From positions 1 to 8,905 of the forward strand of contig CALQZM010000033.1 of NCBI GenBank assembly GCA_943349385.1: a stretch of 8,905 bases of DNA. The letters run 5' to 3'. The notes under the pieces are model-generated. The model had not been told where the DNA came from. It was given only the letters and a program-made list of their open reading frames with translations, and ran no database searches. The position numbers were made by a program, and so were the translations under genes. Origin of the DNA: Candidatus Peribacteria bacterium. Lineage in GTDB: Bacteria; Patescibacteriota; Gracilibacteria; UBA1369; GCA-2718715. Of the stretch, positions 6,533 to 8,905 are shown piece by piece (the first letter of the stretch is position 1; every line of letters begins with the position of its first letter).

Positions 6533-7024
6533 CTATAAAACAAGCTCAAGTATTTTCTTGATTTGATCATAATTAAAGCCTTTTTGTGCGAGATGATTCA
6601 TGATTTTTGACTTTAACTTAGTTTTTTCTGCGTACTCAATTTTAGTAAAATCAATATCGTCAATTTTGTATTTGCGCTTACAATAATCGGCTATATCTTC
6701 AAAATTAATTAAATCAAAAAGGACGAGATTGTCATTTATAAGCTCTTTATCAATTCCTTTCTCCCGTAATTTTAATTTGATTTTATTCTCACCCCAACCA
6801 GCTGAAATCCGGGATCGTACATAGCTTTCTAGAAATCTTTGATCAGAAATTATATTTTTCGCTGTTAATTCTTCAATAACTTCATTGATCAGAGCTAAAG
6901 AAGCTTCAGCAAATTTAGTCTGAAGCTTCTTTAGTATTTGTTTTTTTGTATAGTCTTTTCTTCCGAGTAGGGAATAAATAGTTGCAATTAATGTTCTTCG
7001 TAAGTCAGAACTTTTATTTTTCAC
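6533..7024 (-). CDS. recX: RecX family regulator of RecA
   Basis: RecX binds RecA filaments and usually limits filament growth and recombinase activity. The signature ISDQRFLESYVRSRISAGWG followed by KIKLKLREKGIDKELI matches the RecX core (DxRFAxxxVxxR--GxxxIxxxLxxKGI). The protein is a string of short three-helix repeats with no membrane segment. No ATG is available near the N-terminus. I chose GTG at 7024-7022, which gives 163 residues starting MKNKSSDLRRT and an 11-base overlap with recA. A TTG at 7054 in the same frame would give 173 residues and a 41-base overlap. Either overlap implies recA-recX cotranscription and probable translational coupling, the common arrangement for this pair. 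No clear terminator follows the TAG stop. Confidence 0.88.
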   Translation of the reverse strand: MKNKSSDLRRTLIATIYSLLGRKDYTKKQILKKLQTKFAEASLALINEVIEELTAKNIISDQRFLESYVRSRISAGWGENKIKLKLREKGIDKELINDNLVLFDLINFEDIADYCKRKYKIDDIDFTKIEYAEKTKLKSKIMNHLAQKGFNYDQIKKILELVL

Positions 7025-8075
7025 TATCAGTTGCAAGTTTAGCTGCTGACACAACTGCGTGTTCTATTTCTTTCATTACTTTTGGATTTTCTTTTAAATA
7101 GCTCTTTGCGTTTTCACGACCTTGTCCAATATTTTGTTCTTTATATGAATAGAACGCACCACTTTTTCGAGTAATACTATAGCGTTCAGATAAATCTAGA
7201 ATATCACCTTCGGTTGAAATCCCTCTATTAAACATAATATCGAATTCAGCTGTTCTAAATGGAGGAGCAACTTTGTTTTTTACTACTTTAACTTTCACTC
7301 GATTACCTACTAATTCTTTTCCATCTGCAGCAGCTCCTTCAATTTTTCCGGCACTTCTAATTTCCATTCTTACGGAGGCGTAGAATTTTAAGGCATTACC
7401 ACCAGTAGTAGTCTCTGGATTTCCAAACATAACTCCAATTTTCATTCTTATTTGATTAATAAAAATGATTGATACATTTGATTTGCTAACTGCTGCTGTT
7501 AACTTTCTTAAAGCCTGACTCATTAGTCTTGCTTGAAGACCCATATGACTGTCTCCCATGTCTCCTTCTATTTCTGCTCTCGGGGTCAAAGCTGCTACTG
7601 AATCGATAACAATTAAATCTACTGCATTTGACCTTACTAATGTTTCTACGATTTCTAAGGCCTGTTCTCCACTATCTGGTTGTGACACAAGTAAGTTATC
7701 AAGATTTACACCAATTCTTTTAGCGTATTCTGGATCAAGTGCATGTTCAGCATCAATAAATGCTGCTTGACCTCCCAATTTTTGAATTTCAGCAATAGCA
7801 TGTAATGTTAGAGTAGTTTTACCAGAACTTTCAGGACCGTAGACTTCAATAATTCTACCTTTTGGAATTCCACCACCAAGTGCAAGATCCAAAGATAATG
7901 ATCCAGTTGGAATTGTTTCAACTTGCATACCACTGGCTTCTCCTAATTTCATAATTGAACCTTTTCCAAAGTTTTTTTCGATCTGCGAAATGGCAAGCTC
8001 CATGGCTTTCTTTTTGTTGTCGTCCATTGCGACAGATTTTTTAGTTTCTTTTGCTTCTTCTTTTTTTATATTCAT
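7014..8075 (-). CDS. recA: Recombinase A
   Basis: RecA forms ATP-dependent filaments on single-stranded DNA, catalyses strand exchange and, where LexA exists, triggers its self-cleavage. The 353 residues match the family length. Visible are Walker A GPESSGKT (80-87), FIDAEHALD with the catalytic Glu110, Walker B LIVIDS (154-159), loop L1 (about 170-180, EGDMGDSHMG), the FINQIR switch with Gln208, loop L2 (about 210-226) and the C-terminal domain to 353. ATG 8075 gives a Lys/Glu-rich 16-residue leader; ATG 8027 (MDDNKKKAMELAI) would fit the standard RecA N-terminus equally well. I kept 8075 because it lies 26 bases from the predicted transcript start, leaving a compact leader. No Shine-Dalgarno box is seen at either. 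recX overlaps the 3' end. The promoter carries an operator-like dyad. Confidence 0.98.
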   Translation of the reverse strand: MNIKKEEAKETKKSVAMDDNKKKAMELAISQIEKNFGKGSIMKLGEASGMQVETIPTGSLSLDLALGGGIPKGRIIEVYGPESSGKTTLTLHAIAEIQKLGGQAAFIDAEHALDPEYAKRIGVNLDNLLVSQPDSGEQALEIVETLVRSNAVDLIVIDSVAALTPRAEIEGDMGDSHMGLQARLMSQALRKLTAAVSKSNVSIIFINQIRMKIGVMFGNPETTTGGNALKFYASVRMEIRSAGKIEGAAADGKELVGNRVKVKVVKNKVAPPFRTAEFDIMFNRGISTEGDILDLSERYSITRKSGAFYSYKEQNIGQGRENAKSYLKENPKVMKEIEHAVVSAAKLATDSEK

Positions 8076-8107
8076 GTTGAAGTAAGTTAATTTTTAATTG
8101 TAGATAT

Positions 8108-8136
8108 AGTATAGGTGAGGTTTTACTCACCGTCAA
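8108..8136 (-). promoter_or_regulatory. Strong sigma-70-type promoter of recA
   Basis: On the - strand -35 TTGACG (8136-8131), 17-base spacer, -10 TATACT (8113-8108). The predicted start is A at 8101, with a leader of about 25 bases before ATG 8075. Both hexamers match consensus at five of six positions and the spacing is optimal. Confidence 0.85.
8114..8131. promoter_or_regulatory. Operator-like dyad within the recA promoter spacer
   Basis: GGTGAG (8114-8119) and CTCACC (8126-8131) form a perfect 6-bp inverted repeat around a 6-base centre. It fills the whole space between the -10 and -35 boxes and touches the first -35 base. It lies upstream of the predicted transcript start, so it would act as DNA, not RNA. 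It does not match the E. coli (CTGT-N8-ACAG) or Bacillus (GAAC-N4-GTTC) LexA boxes. Confidence 0.65.
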
Positions 8137-8196
8137 TACTATTTTCTAAAAATATTATAATTGATCATTCTAAAACCAATTTAAAATATTTCTAAA

Positions 8197-8439
8197 TTAT
8201 TTTAAATGGTAAAAGTTAGTAATACTTTTAGGTGTTCCAAAAGCCACATTCTCACTTTTGCAGTCAGGGCATTTATACACATACTTTGCACCAACTTTTT
8301 CACCTTTTATAGTTTTTCTACAATCTTTGCAGTAGAAAACAATAGGGATTTCAGAAGTCGGAGTTGGTTCTGTTTTGTTTTCGTTAGGAACAACAACTTC
8401 GGCATTATTTTTAATTTCTTCTTTTTCTTCGTCTGTCAT
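8197..8439 (-). CDS. Small zinc-ribbon protein of unknown function
   Basis: I do not recognise this 80-residue protein as a named family. It has an acidic, Lys/Glu- and Pro/Thr-rich, probably disordered N-terminus (1-32), then a zinc ribbon with two CxxC knuckles, Cys37/Cys40 (YCKDCRK) and Cys57/Cys60 (KCPDCKS), separated by 16 residues, and a short tail ending FYHLK. No signal peptide or membrane segment is visible, so it is probably cytoplasmic. It starts at ATG 8439, two bases after the stop of the upstream membrane-protein gene, so the pair is almost certainly one transcript and may be coupled in translation. The spacing and the regular four-cysteine pattern argue that it is a real gene. 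A role in binding nucleic acid or a protein partner is possible but not shown. Confidence 0.8.
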   Translation of the reverse strand: MTDEEKEEIKNNAEVVVPNENKTEPTPTSEIPIVFYCKDCRKTIKGEKVGAKYVYKCPDCKSENVAFGTPKSITNFYHLK

Positions 8440-8441
8440 AA

Positions 8442-8905
8442 TTATGGTTTTTTATTGGTAATTTTGGCTTCGATTTCTTTTTGTTTCTTTAACATTTCTT
8501 TGGATACAGGATCTTTGCTGAATACTAGATCACTGACTAAATTTCTTGTTTTGGTATTTAGATCATGATTAAAAAATGGCAACTCTAACTCAATTTCTTC
8601 TTGATTTAATCCTAGTCTAAGTTGATTTTCTTCGTCTATATCAACAGATTCATTTACATTTACAACACGTTTTTTCTCTTTAAATAGTATCATTCCCATA
8701 AAAGCTACTATTCCACCTGTTAGTGAAATGTAGAATCCAAGCCCCATTGATTTTCCAGATATTCCATCCCCAAAATATTTACTCATATAAAAAAAGGGAG
8801 TAATTAAAACTAAGTATATATTTATAACTCCAATCCAGTTTTCAATTTTATGCTTCTGCTCTGCAAGTAAGTTTCGACTATTTTTTTTAATGTGTTTTAA
8901 TAAGG
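8442..8905 (-). CDS. Unknown membrane protein with two transmembrane helices, 5' end outside the window
   Basis: The frame is open from the TAA at 8444-8442 to the right edge of the window (153 visible residues), so the ATG at 8786 is probably internal. Upstream of it are a basic segment (LLKHIKKNSRNLLAEQKHKI) and a hydrophobic stretch, WIGVINIYLVLITPFFYM. After it comes a second hydrophobic helix, LGFYISLTGGIVAFMGMILF, followed by KEKKR. The two helices form a hairpin with a short glycine-rich loop (FGDGISGKSMG). The positive-inside rule places both the N-terminal basic segment and the soluble tail of about 80 residues in the cytoplasm. The tail is acidic, then Lys-rich at the end (MLKKQKEIEAKITNKKP). 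I recognise no family. The gene is followed at two bases by the zinc-ribbon gene, its likely operon partner. Confidence 0.7.
   Translation of the reverse strand, partial: LLKHIKKNSRNLLAEQKHKIENWIGVINIYLVLITPFFYMSKYFGDGISGKSMGLGFYISLTGGIVAFMGMILFKEKKRVVNVNESVDIDEENQLRLGLNQEEIELELPFFNHDLNTKTRNLVSDLVFSKDPVSKEMLKKQKEIEAKITNKKP

Noticed and set aside
8145..8165. TATAAT-like sequence upstream of the recA promoter as a second promoter
   Set aside because: The nearest TTGGTT is only 14 bases away and no other -35 fits; in such AT-rich DNA an isolated TATAAT is not informative.
8206..8568. 120-codon + strand frame opposite the zinc-ribbon and membrane-protein genes
   Set aside because: Phe-rich translation is the mirror of Lys/Glu-rich coding on the - strand; the four-cysteine zinc ribbon and the 2-base gene spacing support the - strand genes.

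Overview
The window is AT-rich bacterial chromosome, densely packed, with two blocks of genes facing each other. Genes on the + strand run from the left edge to about 3277: the 3' end of purL, then purQ, purM and a short dprA. Genes on the - strand run from the right edge down to 3239: an unknown membrane protein (cut by the window edge), a small zinc-ribbon protein, recA, recX, nusA and a pilB/gspE-type ATPase. The blocks meet tail to tail, and the last 39 bases of dprA and pilB overlap. No RNA genes, insertion sequences, CRISPR arrays or prophage genes were seen, and no gene-free stretch exceeds about 205 bases.

Organism: the promoters read like ordinary sigma-70 sites (TATAAT or TATACT, with TTGACG or TTGCCA at -35). 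None of the starts that could be inspected is preceded by a Shine-Dalgarno purine box. No gene ends in TGA (nine TAA, one TAG). All genes stay open under the standard code at conserved lengths, so TGA does not look reassigned here. Together with the very tight packing, the minimal DprA and nusA lying outside its usual cluster, this suggests a Candidate Phyla Radiation (Patescibacteria) genome. That is an inference; a RecA or NusA tree would decide it.

How the genes work together: purL-purQ-purM encode consecutive steps of de novo purine synthesis (FGAR to FGAM to AIR). PurQ carries an unusual C-terminal extension of about 175 residues that looks like the N-terminal (PurS-dimer-like) domain of single-chain FGAM synthase. 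DprA, RecA, RecX and the PilB-type ATPase are the usual parts of a DNA uptake and recombination route: pilus motor, ssDNA protection and RecA loading, strand exchange, RecA modulation. They are not one operon here. NusA has its own promoter, leader and terminator.

Regulatory structure is the richest part of the window. The recA promoter spacer is filled by a perfect GGTGAG-N6-CTCACC dyad (operator candidate). The dprA start codon lies inside a perfect 14-bp inverted repeat. The nusA leader can form alternative hairpins ahead of a short U-run. The nusA terminator abuts an extended -10 promoter for pilB.
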